DNA from: Dermacentor variabilis
Lineage: Eukaryota > Arthropoda > Arachnida > Ixodida > Ixodidae
Reading direction: 5' to 3'
DNA: 64,000 bases
Assembly (NCBI RefSeq): GCF_050947875.1
Contig: NC_134572.1
Span: 116,625,709 to 116,689,708 of the forward strand
The notes below the pieces were generated by a model. The model was not told the DNA's origin. It saw nothing but the letters and a program-made list of their open reading frames with translations, and did not search any database. Positions 27,201 through 38,637 of the stretch are shown here, piece by piece; the stretch's first letter is position 1, and every line of letters starts with the position of its first letter. Made by a program: the position numbers and the translations under genes.

Positions 27201-27710
27201 CACAATGTATCGGCGTAGCGGCAATGCGGGTGATCTTTTCTCATTCGTGGCTCATTCCGGTTACAAGAGCACTATCGCGTCGAGCTTGCTTCGCAAGGCA
27301 GCCTTGCATTCTTAAGCACATCGTCTGTCTTACGCTGAATCATGAACAGGGCAGAGCCGACGTGCCGCCCCGAATAGACATTCGTTGCTTTACGAGCAAC
27401 TGTGGAGCAGGCTTGTCTCGAAGACCGAGCCCATGCAGCGCCGCAGACGAAAGATTCTGTCTGGTAGAAGTCGTCGATCATCAGCGGAAGCGGCCTGCAG
27501 GTGGTGCCGATGGCTAATCGATTACGATTCTTTGCAAGTGTCTCCCAGCGTTGTGTTTGTGTGAGTACGACCGGCTGAAACGGGCATACAGAGTACAGCA
27601 CGTCACTTGCCTTATTGCGATCCTTTGAGATATGACCTTCCGTGCGGCACCAGTAGCGGCCTATCAAAACCCGCGCCGAATTCATTCCTGCTTTCATCCC
27701 GGACGCACAA

Positions 27711-27713
<3 letters not shown>
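24286..27713. other. Unassigned DNA
   Basis: No gene recognised. Includes G runs at 24907-24919 and 26229-26244, T-rich runs and a CT-rich stretch near 26160. Frames of 90-120 aa around 26800-27180 carry no motif I know. Confidence 0.4.

Positions 27714-27788
<75 letters not shown>
27714..27788. repeat. (AT)n microsatellite
   Basis: Uninterrupted AT dinucleotide tract of about 75 bp. Confidence 0.97.
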
Positions 27789-27793
<5 letters not shown>

Positions 27794-30381
27794 ATGAACA
27801 GAACGATCGCTTTTGTGTGGTCTGCTAGACTTTGTTGTTCTTGCTCTTTTCTTTCTTTTTTTTTTTGCACCGTCCTTATGTCATGGTGATCCTCTGACCT
27901 AAAGAATTCAAAGATTGACCAACTTGCATAGTGCCGTCTAGGCAGGTTAATTGATTCATGCCGATGATATCGGAAGTCTAGTAAGCCTGTGTCATGCACT
28001 CATTCCAAAGTGGGCGGTTGCCTGCCGGGCAAAAAAGGAGCGATGAGCGAAGCTAACGCCTCCAGAGTTATCTTGACGCGCACCCTTAGTACGGCACGAA
28101 TTCGAGACTTTAAATGCATGGAATCTGCTTGGAATGCGGAGCCTTGAAGTAAGAAGAAAAAAAGAAAGAAATCGGTCTTTGCATGGCAATGACCAAGGTT
28201 CTTCTGCACGTGACCCGGATTGCAGTGGACAAAGGAACATTCATGTGTAGTAGAGCCTATAAATTAAAGGGGCGTAAATATTCAGGACACCTTTCAGAAA
28301 TTGATGTTACGAGCGCTACATCCGAATATTCATCTCGCGCTTGAAAAGCTCTCCCTCCCTTGACTGCGTTGAAATTGATTATTAAGCGCGAACTGCTTGG
28401 CCACAGAAGCTTATTTTTGGCAGCGAGTGTGTAGCTGAAACCTAGTTTCAGCAAATAATTTATAGCTTCAGCTGAGTTCAACTGAATTTTGCTGTGAGCG
28501 TTTCATAAACTAGGCCTAAAGAAAAGAAGTGCTGCGTTCTTTTACTCAGGCTTGGTTCCGTACCTATTTCCTAGCCAGCATAGATCGTGAGCCTTGCTTT
28601 GACGTTTCGTCCGACCAGAAACATATCGGACCGTAACCGAAAGTACAGCAGAGGGACAGAAAAAGGGAGCGTGAGCAAAACTGCCACGTCTCTGCTGTGC
28701 TGTCTGAGCTCGTATTCTCATATTCCCAGCATCTGTCAAGCTGAGCGTCCACGATGGAGCGGTTGCGTTGGCGGGTTGAACAACTCTACTAAATACATTC
28801 CTCTCCTCGAAAGGTGGACGAGCTCGTAAACGAACAGGACCAAGAGCAGAAGCACAAGTATCATCCCGCCGACCCTGTGAGGTGGTGGGCTAATTTTTTA
28901 ATGGCTCTTCATTTGCTTTTCGCGTGAAGTATGGCTAAGCTAGAACCAAAGCTAACGAAAATACCAGGCGCGGAGAAAGGTGATCGAAACGAGCACCCCC
29001 CTCCCCCCCCCTCCCTGATTACATCTTTCCTCCCACCTAATTTCACTCCTGGTATAATAACTTGTGGAACACGCATCGCACGCACACGCACACATGCACG
29101 CACGCAGGCACTCGCAGCTATAATTGAAGTTCGCCGCAGCCGCTAGAAAAGTTACACAGTGCATGTAGCGTACACAGACGCGGCGTGGCGTCGTGATCAA
29201 TAAACGGGGTCGCGTTTTTCCCGCCGCCCGTGCGGTCTCCGCTCGTCGGCCCTAAAGCGGTCCATGACTCAATCGCATCACGGGCGCAGCCGACACCGCG
29301 AAGCTGGGCGTCGTGAACGGAGCATCGCCGCGTGCCCGCACACGCGCAGGCAAACGCGCACGGGTCTCTCACAACGTCGGCGTCGCTTTCGATGCGCCGC
29401 GACCGACCGGCCGTCTTGCCCAGCCGCGGCCGCCCGACGAAGAAGAAAGGGTGAAGGGGGTGAGGCGGGCGATTTGCTAGAACCTGTTCTTCTTGAGTGG
29501 CTCGCTCGCGGGGCGGATATTTAGGTCGAGGTGTACGGCGACTGGAATGCCGGGACGACGCACATCGGGGCGCGCTGGATGCGTCCGTGCGCGCTATACG
29601 GCCACTTTGCCTTGTCTCGCTTATAGATTCTTCTTTTTCTCAAAACTCAATGAACATCCTCCGCGAGAACTTGCATTCCCACAGGTTGTGTGTGTGTGTG
29701 TATATGTACTACGTGGTGAGGTGTAAGCACAATCTGGCGTCACATAGCATAGAGACGTGGAACCGGCTTATCGGGTTTTCCGATGAAAGAAGGATTCCCG
29801 AGTTATCACTGCTATGCTGACGAAGCCCGTTTGTGCCGTATTACACTGCGCATGCGACTCGTCTAATTCGTTGCTCCGTTGTTCCGCTTCAACTCGACGG
29901 ATCGAATGCGGCGAAGGTGTGCCGTTTTGCGCCGTGGGATAAAACTATCGTCGGTTGTGCTCTGTTCCATACAGTTTGTGCGTGACCGCGTGTGTTGTTG
30001 CTGGGATGAGTTCCGGTCATATAGCCAGACGACGAGAGGCCGGAAACAAAGTGTGCGCTCCGTCGCGCTAAGCTTCTGTAGCACTGAAGGTGCGAGAGCT
30101 CCGTCCAGCCCATATCAGAACGAGAGCTTCCACGTGAGAGTTTTTGTTTACACATTTGAAGGCCTCGGACAGTTTGACCTGGCCTCCTATTTAGTGGCAT
30201 GGGCTCTAGCTTCCATAATGCGGATCGGATTCAGTGAAACAGGGTATTGTACCTTGCACGCTTGCCCTCCTTAAGATTACTTACCGCATTATGCTGAAAA
30301 TATGTAGACAATTTTCTTTGTGGTCTGTACACCATTACTAGACTATTGCTATATAGCGAGGGCTATCTTGTCTGTGGGCCG
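27789..30381. other. Unassigned DNA with a CpG-rich patch at about 29160-29600
   Basis: No gene recognised. Between 29160 and 29600 CpG density rises (for example GCCCAGCCGCGGCCGCCCG near 29418). It could be a promoter or a GC-rich repeat; no coding domain is visible. Confidence 0.35.
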
Positions 30382-30470
30382 CCTATTATGGTAAAATGCG
30401 ATTCGAAATTCAGCGCTGAGTTAATGCACTATATATAAACTCAAATCTCTGTAATTTTTACCATAATAGG
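30382..30470. repeat. Small inverted-repeat element
   Basis: CCTATTATGGTAAAA at 30382-30396 is matched perfectly in inverse by TTTTACCATAATAGG at 30456-30470, around a 59-bp AT-rich centre. No clear target duplication flanks it, so it may be a degraded MITE or a chance palindrome. Confidence 0.5.
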
Positions 30471-32919
30471 TGCATAAGTTATCGGTAAACGCGAGTAAAA
30501 ACTTACAGGAAGCTGAAGACGTTTACCAGATTTGTGAACGCAGCACGTGCTTAGTTAATGTTGTATAATATTGCGCGGGGCGCACAAGGCTTAATGCCGG
30601 TAGCGTAAAATGCTTGGACATTATAGGCAGAGCAAGCTCTATCCTCTGCACTTGCTGCCCCTGTATCTCTTGCAGCAGCTTCCGAGGAACCCGGGAACAG
30701 ATCGAGGGAAAAGGCAGCCGGGTTCCGTAGATGACGCCGTGCAGTGCTCTGTAATTTAGGTGCGGGTATCTCGAAGGGAATGTTTTCGTGTATTTTGTCT
30801 GCTCAGTTCCTTCCTTCAAACCGGTAGATTGCCTTACCTTTCCAAATGGAAGGCACATTTGTCGTTTCGATTTTCCTTTATCCCCAGTTTCATTCGTTCC
30901 AGCGTTCAAACAGCGTTCTGGTTCGCGCTCCGACAACGCAGTATTATTTCGCTAGGGGAAATTATGGGAACTACGCTAGAGAAAGAAAGAAAGCAAGAAA
31001 CAAATAAACAAAGCTGATCGGTCGCTCACGCGGCTGTCCGAGCACACCCAATAGCCGTCTGTGCTCGCGCACATTACTACTTCTTATTTTTTTTCGCCCA
31101 GAAGGGTGACACTGCCCACTTCCTCATTCTTAACAAAACGTTCTTTCACATAAGAAACGTAGTTTTTGGCTGAGTGAGCAAGAAATACCGTTGTACCGTT
31201 GCAGAAAGCGGAGTCACCGGTAGCGTGGAAAAGAAAAGCCTGGTGACCCCCCCCCCCCCAACACGAGGAAAATAGCAGCGCCCCCCTTTTCCCTCAAACA
31301 ACTCCCCCCCCCCCCCCCCGCCCCCGAGACAAATCTGCGCGGTATAGGCCTGAAGGAAGTTGGGCAACTGTGCGCGCATTATGGGACTCGGTCAAGCTCG
31401 ATTGATTCTCCCGGATACAGCGGGTTCCAGGGGGTCGCTCGAGCAGCATAAAATATTTAACTACAAACGTATGTGAGCTGAGGAGCGTGCTATGTTGCCG
31501 TAAGAAGGTGTTGAAGTGTACCGTATATAAACGTATCGACTTGCGTTATAGCTACACTGATTGACCCCAAAGAAAACTTTCTCCAATATATTTGCTTTAG
31601 GTCACACCAATGTAGAATCAGAGCCTCTATCCTTTGGAGGTGAAAGCAGCCACTTATTTAGGAGAAGTAATACAACCCAAATTATAGCTGTGTCGAGCCC
31701 TAGCCTCATTGCATCAGCTAATTTCCGTGCCTGAAAGTGTGGCGCCGTTATATCTACGCAAGCCCGTACGGTGGCTGCATTCTGGGAAATTAACCAGGCT
31801 GACTTCCGTGTAGAAATCCAAACATATCGCTGGCGTATTTGATGGGTGCAAGCAGAACAGACAAGCCTTTGACTCGTACCCCTTCTGCGCTCTATTTACT
31901 AGGTATTAAAGCAAGAGTGATATTAAATATTTTTATTAGTAGCACCGTCAAACAGACTGAACAGCAGGCTTTTTGTTTATCGGGCCGGCGCGTGAATTAA
32001 CCCCCCAGGCGTCTGCGTAAACGGCAGGCAAGCTCCGGCGACCTTATATATACGGTTCCTGAGCGCCAACATCTTGCGCCTGGCGAATCGCGCTAACCGT
32101 TCTAAGAAAACCCACAGCAATGGCGAATTACAGATCTACAAACAAAGTCGACAAAAGCGGATAAACAAACGCTTTGGCCTCTGCGGCGTAAACATCAAGC
32201 GCGTATACGGCGGACAGGGTGCGCTGTTTTTGCCAAATGCGGCGCGGCCGCGCTGGTTTTTTGTGGCGATCGGCATCTACGCCTCAGTGCTTGGCTGCGC
32301 GAGCAAGGCAAGCGGGAGAGTGTCCGCCTGTGTGATCGCGCGTGTGTCCAGAAGCGATAGAAAGCGTCCTTCGATGGCGAATCGGCTGCCTGCGCGAGCA
32401 AGAAGTAATAAGCGCGTAGCCGAGAAAGCCGAGTCCTTGGGCCGACTCCGTCGAGCGCGGAGGGGCCGGCGACGACGCAACGGTAGTGGACGGTAGCCGC
32501 ATACCACGGGTCCTGCCTGTCTCTCGATCGGCGGCGAGAGTTTCTCGAAAAGAGCTGCCGGGAACGACGGATGGCGCGGGGGTCTCGACACGGCTGCCAC
32601 TCAGGCAATGGCTGCCATGCCATAGTATACCACACGCATTGACAGTCGACCCCCCCCCCCCCCATTTCTCTCCCTCGACAACATCCTCTGCCTGTCATGG
32701 CTATTAAACACAACGCGCGCCCGCCATTGGCATATCTACTCGCATCATGCGCGGCCTCCACATCGAAGGGTTTCGCGACGCCTGACACATGCCGCATTCC
32801 CTTGTTCTTACGTGTTGACCTTAAATGACACGGCGTACTTTCTCCGCTCGCCCTTTCCTCCCTCCCCTCACTAACCCCATATTTCTCTATTCTTTTTAAC
32901 ACTTGCTCCACTTCCTTCC
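30471..32919. other. Unassigned DNA with C runs and a CpG-rich patch
   Basis: C runs lie at 31247-31259, 31304-31319 and 32650-32663. A GC-rich patch spans about 32060-32640. A 238-aa minus-strand frame (32195-32911) through it lacks any domain and is compositionally Arg/Ser-rich, as expected by chance in such DNA. Confidence 0.4.
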
Positions 32920-33026
32920 ACTTGGCGTGTTAGTTGAGCAGATGCGGTGTTCTACCTACGAGTCCTGGGTTCGATTCCAGAATCCGTGCTTACGAAATGG
33001 CCGAAGCGCAAAAAAAAAAAAAAAAA
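32920..33026 (+). mobile_element. tRNA-derived SINE-like element
   Basis: TAGTTGAGCAG (32931-32941) fits the polymerase III box A consensus and GGTTCGATTCC (32968-32978) fits box B. A poly-A tract starts at about 33010 and ends near 33026. The head-plus-A-tail layout suggests a short tRNA-derived SINE distinct from the Ruka-like family. A functional tRNA is unlikely because no CCA-adjacent acceptor stem closes. Confidence 0.5.
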
Positions 33027-34611
33027 TTCGTGTTCAGGGAGGTTTCGGTTGACTTTGATGAATTCTAGGTACAGTCTGATGTTGCGATATGTTATTACGT
33101 GTCCTGTTATATATATACCTTTTTTTACGGAGTTGTGTGCCTCTCTCGGTACCCTTTTACTCTATTCTGTGCGTGTATATTCATGAAGTATGTGCGCTTA
33201 AGTGTCTGCGAGATTATCAACGCTGTTTTAACCGCTTTGAGCAAACTTTGCAATGGCGTAGTTTGTCCGCGCGGTGTTTCTTCGGGAATAAGTGTTTTCG
33301 GCTGCCCGTCAATGGGAAAGTTTCCACCTCGATGTGCGAATTCCACGGTTTCTGGAGGAACGAGTGCGTCTGCCTTTGGGCTCTCTTGCGCGGACGCGCA
33401 CTTGTTTACGAAAGCCTGTTCATGTGCCTGGACGGTGTACGCCTAATCGGTTAAGTGGGGAATATTTGTGTAGGTGCATCGCGGCACTTCAACGCGCAGA
33501 TTGAGTTAATAGTACCGCTTCCGCGGGGCAAACATTGATTTGTGCAGGAAGTGTTTGTCATGAGAGATGGTCGGCGGCCCTTACGATCTATGTTTGCTAT
33601 CGTTCGCCGATGGTGTGGGATATGGAAAACTTTAGTGTGCTAACGAGGCGCAGTGGTATTCGTATACCAAAATAGCAAATGCAGCTATAGCCGTTTCTTA
33701 CTTTTTCTTTTCTTTCTTTTGCGTATGACCTTGGCAATGTGGTACTACAACGTTTTACGAAAGTTTCCTCGAAAGTTCTATGGAGCTAGGTGACTCCCCG
33801 AAGGACTTGGCAAGAGAAATGGTATAATCTGAGATCTCTGCTAGCGGTGAACAAGAATTTAATGAAAAGCAAACTTTGTGTGGACCGTGCTCTCACTACG
33901 TATCGGAATGCAGGTCGAGACGCAGGCACGTGTGGAACGGAATACGCGAGGAAACGTTGTCGTGGAACTTATGCTGCGCACATAATACGTCATCTTGGTT
34001 ATAAAGTAATGTCAGCTTAATTTCGAGTCTGTATGTGTGCCGGCTATGCTCTTTCTTCCTCTAACATGAATGCTTCAAAAGGAGATGCAGCAATACGGAT
34101 CGCATAGGGGAGTTCACTTGTCATATATGCAGACATACTTCGTCATTGCTTACCCTTTGAATAATTCAATGCTAATATTCGGGACCATTTTCTGAACGAC
34201 GGTTGTAGGTTTCCTTACTGGTGGCTGGGCGCTTCACAGTGCCTTGGCAGTTCGAACAGCATGCGGTAAGCACATGTAGGTTGGCACTGCGACAGATGAC
34301 ATTCTGCTTTAGTCAGGCTAGGCAAACACGTTATTAAGCACAGCCTCTGCTATGTGAAGCTCTGTGGAGATCTATTGTGAATGAAAGTGTTAAGTGAATC
34401 ATCACTGAAGCATAGCTAAAATAAGAAATAAAGTAGCCCCGAGTACTCTCTTCCTCAATCTCTCCGCAGCAACCAACGACTATAACCGAACAGAAGGAAT
34501 AACGCATGTAATTTGACAGCAGTTACACACTACACACCACTTGTAAACAGCATGGTGGATAATTCAGTGATCTTATGAAAAAGGAAATATTTTTGTCTTG
34601 AAAACGCGTAC
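33027..34611. other. Unassigned DNA
   Basis: No gene recognised. Frames up to about 120 aa near 33090-33450 are open in several phases at once and show no domain. Confidence 0.4.
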
Positions 34612-34884
<273 letters not shown>

Positions 34885-35840
34885 ATATGCAGCTGGTAAA
34901 GTACAGTTTTCGAAGAGCAGCGTCCGTGGTGACCTCCCCTATGGTTGTGTCGCCGACCTCGCGCCAAGCAGACAGACGACAGGTCTTCCTCCGACAGGTT
35001 GCGACACACGGTCTACAGTGGAAGTCCGTCTCCGTGACGCTGCGGACGCTTTTCAGCAAGGTGGTGCACAGCACCGGGAAATCGTTCATTCATCGCAGAA
35101 AAGAAAAGGAAAAAAGAAAACAAAAACAATAAGGTGGGGGTTGGGGAGAGACGTGGATCGAGCGTCCGCGTGCCACGAGAGCGCCCCTCGTCCACGCAAG
35201 AGTGCGCACGCAATTGCGTGCGTCCCATGTGCATAAAAGAGAGCAAAACCGCGCGCGCGGCGCCTTACGTAACATCACCCGACACAGCTGGGTGGGCGCG
35301 GCGGCCAAACGGACAGAGACGTGCCGTCTCCGCTGCAGTCTGTGTGACAGGGCCCTCCTACGTGCTTTGAGGTCGTGGGTTCGTTCTAGCAGGCCACCGC
35401 GAAAGGAGAAATTTGACATTCACCTGACTGCTCGGTAATGTTGAATGCACAAGCTACTTCGAATAAAAGAAAGAAAAACTACACTTGTCGAAGGGAAGGT
35501 CTTCCAGGTCTGGTCCCCGGAAATCGAAGCAAAACGGCTGCCAATCAACACGGTGAGCAGATGGTTGTACGAGACCGAATTATCAGAAAACTAGATCGAT
35601 GCGCAGCAAGGGGGAGCAGTGTAAGAAACATCGGCACGTATAATAGCTTTGAACGCAATCGGGTTAGCGGTCAGCTCTCATTTTACAAAAACCCACCCAC
35701 AAATAAGAATTGCCCGAGAATTCATTCTGAATGATGACCACCGCTGGTAATTGTGATTGAAACGATAAAATATTATAACGGGAGGGTTACGAGAGCACAA
35801 TATGATGTTGCATTTCTCGAATCGCCACCACCGAATCTAT
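34885..35840. other. Unassigned DNA
   Basis: No gene recognised. GC-rich between about 35150 and 35420. A box-B-like GGGTTCGTTCT near 35379 is not supported by a box A. Confidence 0.4.
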
Positions 35841-36070
35841 TAAAAAAATTGCGTGGTTTTACATGCCAAAACCACTTTCTAATTATGAAGCACGCCGTAG
35901 TGGAGGACTCTGGAAATTTTGGCCACCTGGGGTTTAACGCGCACCGAAATATAAGTACATGGGTGTTTGCGCATTTCGCCCCCATAGAAATGCGGCCGCC
36001 GTGGCCGGGATTCGTTCCCGCGACTTCGTGCTCCAGCATCATAGCCGCTGAGCAACCACGGCGGGTACCG
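35841..36070 (-). mobile_element. Ruka-like tRNA-derived SINE, full length
   Basis: On the minus strand the element starts GGTACCCGCCGTGGTTGCTC, contains a box-B match GGAACGAATCC, then CCGGCCACGGCGGCCGC, a central CCCCAGGTGG block and a 3' end GTGGTTTTGGCATGTAAAAC, with a short A/T tail. It is flanked by CCGAATCTAT at 35831-35840 and 36071-36080, a 10-bp target-site duplication. It is clearly related to 37968-38196 over its whole length but diverged. It is transcribed by polymerase III and moved by LINE proteins; it encodes none. Confidence 0.9.
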
Positions 36071-36080
36071 CCGAATCTAT

Positions 36081-36466
36081 GTAAGCACGAACCGGGCCAA
36101 TGATGCGTAGTGTAGCCTTTCAAGTGCTGTAGCCGAAAGTTGCGTTGCATTTGGATACCGGCTTATGTAGCTCACTGCAAAGTATTCTTGGCCCTCGCAG
36201 AAGCATCGCTTGTACGTCTTGCGCGCAACACAGGCACGTCTTGCCTTCGTCAGTGACAAAACTGCGTAAACAAGTTTAATGCACGATACAATACAGGTGT
36301 GCGCTCACAGTGTAAATCAAGCCGCTTGCAGCCTGCCAAGCCATCAGCTAAATTAACAACCCCTCGCTTCCTTTCCTATAAAATGCACAGTTTTCCCCTT
36401 ACATTCATCCCTTCTCTGTCCACACAACGTTCACAGGAAGATGGACGCTTCGAAGGACGAACTGGG
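36081..36466. other. Unassigned DNA
   Basis: No gene recognised; composition is ordinary. Confidence 0.35.
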
Positions 36467-36562
36467 GTCGAACAAGGGATGTCTGAGGTTTGAGCTAATG
36501 TTTCGACGCGGGGAGGGCAGCAGCTCTTGTCACGTTGTACCCATCGAGGTCCCATGTTCGAC
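36467..36562. repeat. Degenerate palindromic repeat, copy A
   Basis: The left arm begins GTCGAACAAGGGATGTC and the right arm ends CCCATGTTCGAC. Copy B (50146-50228) has the same arm ends, and flanks such as GACGA before and CTCTTGA or CTCCTGA after are shared, so this is a dispersed family. The arms resemble sequences I associate with ends of Penelope-like elements, but no such coding sequence is nearby. Confidence 0.45.
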
Positions 36563-37952
36563 CGCTCTTGATCGCCTCTCTGAGGGGTGTGTGTTTACCT
36601 CGTGTAGAGCTCCATTCATTCGCATCTATTTCTGTTTTGCTTTGTATTTCAGAATTCTGTTAATATTTGTCTAGTGCTGCTTTATTAGCTGCGAACACTT
36701 GGTTTCCTGGAACTTCGCATTTGTTATACCACCGCATCACATAACCAGTTTCACCTATAAGAGATTGGTGCTTTCCCCTTTCCCTTTCCCCACAATGGAC
36801 GTATTGCGGGAATCGCACCCTACGTTTTCTCTTTTTGCAGCAATATCTGTTATCCTCTTCCCTCTAATCGTTCGGACGTCTGCCGGTGGCATCCATGGTG
36901 TTGTGCAGTTTTAGCCGACGTTCTATCATTTCACCTTTCATCTCTCTATGAAGCATCGTTCTTTTTTTTAATATCCGAAGGTAGCGCTTCATAGGTTTTA
37001 TCTGGCTCGAGGACACACGCGGGTCGAGCACTATGCCGCGCTGCGCTCGCCACGAAAGCGATCGCAACTACGCTGTCTTCCGGCTGTTGCTGGCAACTCG
37101 AAGGGTGGAACCCTCGGAACGCAACAGAAGGGCCGCCGCTTCGGCTTCTGTGCCGGCTTCGAGCGCGAGGAAATTAAAAGTTCGTGCGCGAGGGCTTTTG
37201 TCACCCTGTTTACCTGACACCTGAAGGGCCTCCCCGCCTGTTTTCTTAATTTTCTTTTCTTTCTTTACCGCATCGAAGTTGTGAAAACTTCCTTTGTCTC
37301 GACCTTCCGTTGACCGCTGCCGCAGCTGTATAGCGATTGCGAGGCCACTTACAAAGGACATCTTGTGGGATGAAGAAAAAAAAAAGAAAAGAAAAAGGGA
37401 AACTGGTGGGGGAGAGTGCGTGCCGCGCTTTCAAGTAGAAAGGATGGGGAAGGAGGTGGCAGCCGCGGTCAACTACGGCGGTTGCAACAATGGTGTAGCC
37501 GGTTGACCGGTCATACGGCCGACAGAGCTTTGTCGAGAGAGAATGAGCCAGCGGCATTTCTTGCCTCATTCGAGAGACGCACCGACTGCTGCTCCGTGCG
37601 ATGGCTCTACGTTTCCCGGCCTCCCACACTCTGCCATTGAGTCGTTTTTTTTTCCTTATTTTTTATGCGTTTTTACGTTTTTTGCTTTTATTTCCCATCC
37701 GCCCACTGTCACGACCGCGAAGGCTGGTGATGAAGGCTGATTTTTTGAATGGCCATTCGCATGCATATTGTCTCGCATTCCAGTGATGTCGAAATTGTAG
37801 AGTTGGCATGGCCAAACCTGTGCTTACAGTTCGCAGAGCTCTGGCACAGATCTGAACAGCTGCTCGCGCGAGGGGGACTGTTCGTAGTTGGTCGATGCCC
37901 TTACCTCCAAAGTCCTCTAGAATTTGTAGTTGTTTTTTCCATTATTGGTGCG
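36563..37952. other. Unassigned DNA
   Basis: No gene recognised. Contains T-rich and CT-rich stretches (36770-36800, 37640-37690) and an A-rich run at 37374-37399. Confidence 0.4.
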
Positions 37953-37967
37953 TAATGTTAATTTCAC

Positions 37968-38196
37968 CCGTCGTGGTTGCTTAGTGGCTATGGTGTTGGG
38001 CTGCTGAGAACGAGGTCGCGGGATCGAATCCCGGCCACGGCGGCCGCATTTAGATGGGAGCGAAGTGCGAAACCACCCGTGTACTTAGATTTAGGGGCAC
38101 GTTAAAGAACCCCAGGTGGTCCACATTTCCGGAGTCCCCCACTAATCTCATAATCACAAAGTGGTTTTGGCACGTAAAACCCCATAATTTAATTTT
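37968..38196 (+). mobile_element. Ruka-like tRNA-derived SINE, full length
   Basis: The head CCGTCGTGGTTGCTTAGTGG includes a box-A-like region (37974-37988), and GGATCGAATCC (38021-38031) is box B. A central CACGTTAAAGAACCCCAGG block and a 3' end GGCACGTAAAACCCCATAAT follow. It is flanked by TAATGTTAATTTC at 37953-37965 and 38197-38209. This is the best taxonomic marker in the window and points to an ixodid tick. It is non-coding and depends on a partner LINE. Confidence 0.92.
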
Positions 38197-38209
38197 TAAT
38201 GTTAATTTC

Positions 38210-38275
38210 GCTCATAATCAGAAAGTGGTTTTGGCACGTAAAACCCCATAATTTAATTTTTAATGTTAATTTCAC
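38210..38275 (+). repeat. 64-bp tandem duplication of SINE 3' end plus target site
   Basis: CTCATAATCA at 38147 recurs at 38211, and TAATGTTAATTTC at 38197 recurs at 38261, both with a 64-bp offset. The SINE 3' end and its downstream target duplication were copied once in tandem. One visible difference is CACAAAG versus CAGAAAG. Confidence 0.85.
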
Positions 38276-38360
38276 TCGAAGTCCACTTCATCTTCGTAAA
38301 AGTGCCGCGGGAATTGTGCGGAAACATTTTCATTCATTCATTCATTCAGAATTTATTTAA

Positions 38361-38428
38361 GACAACGAAAAGGTTGTCCAGGGTGACGTGGCAAAAGGCA
38401 TACTTTGCCTGACGAGGCCACGCCACCC
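38361..38428 (-). other. Two 3'-UTR stem-loops of the LINE
   Basis: GGGTGACGTGGC (38381-38392) pairs with GCCACGCCACCC (about 38417-38428) apart from one or two mismatches. GACAAC (38361-38366) pairs with GTTGTC (38373-38378). They sit between the ORF2 stop and the (GAAT)n tail, the position where LINE reverse transcriptases bind their own RNA. Confidence 0.6.
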
Positions 38429-38637
38429 GGATGACAGGCGGCACCACAGGCTACAAAAATCAAGAAAGAGCATTACATAATAGAACACACATTCAATATT
38501 TTTTACACAATACATAAGACATCCTTACAAAACACAGGCTTTCGGCGGAAAAACAAACAGCATACTTCAAAACACAATTCAACCATAGCAGTATTTACAA
38601 AACACACTAGTGATAGGTATACGTTCAGTTTTCACCT

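Noticed and set aside
32195..32911. 238-aa minus-strand frame
   Set aside because: Arg/Ser-rich composition in a GC-rich patch, with competing frames and no domain.
32931..33000. Functional tRNA gene
   Set aside because: Box A and box B fit, but no closing acceptor stem is visible and a poly-A tail follows, so a SINE is the better reading.
35360..35425. Another SINE head with box B-like GGGTTCGTTCT
   Set aside because: No box A at the right distance and no body or tail of either SINE type.
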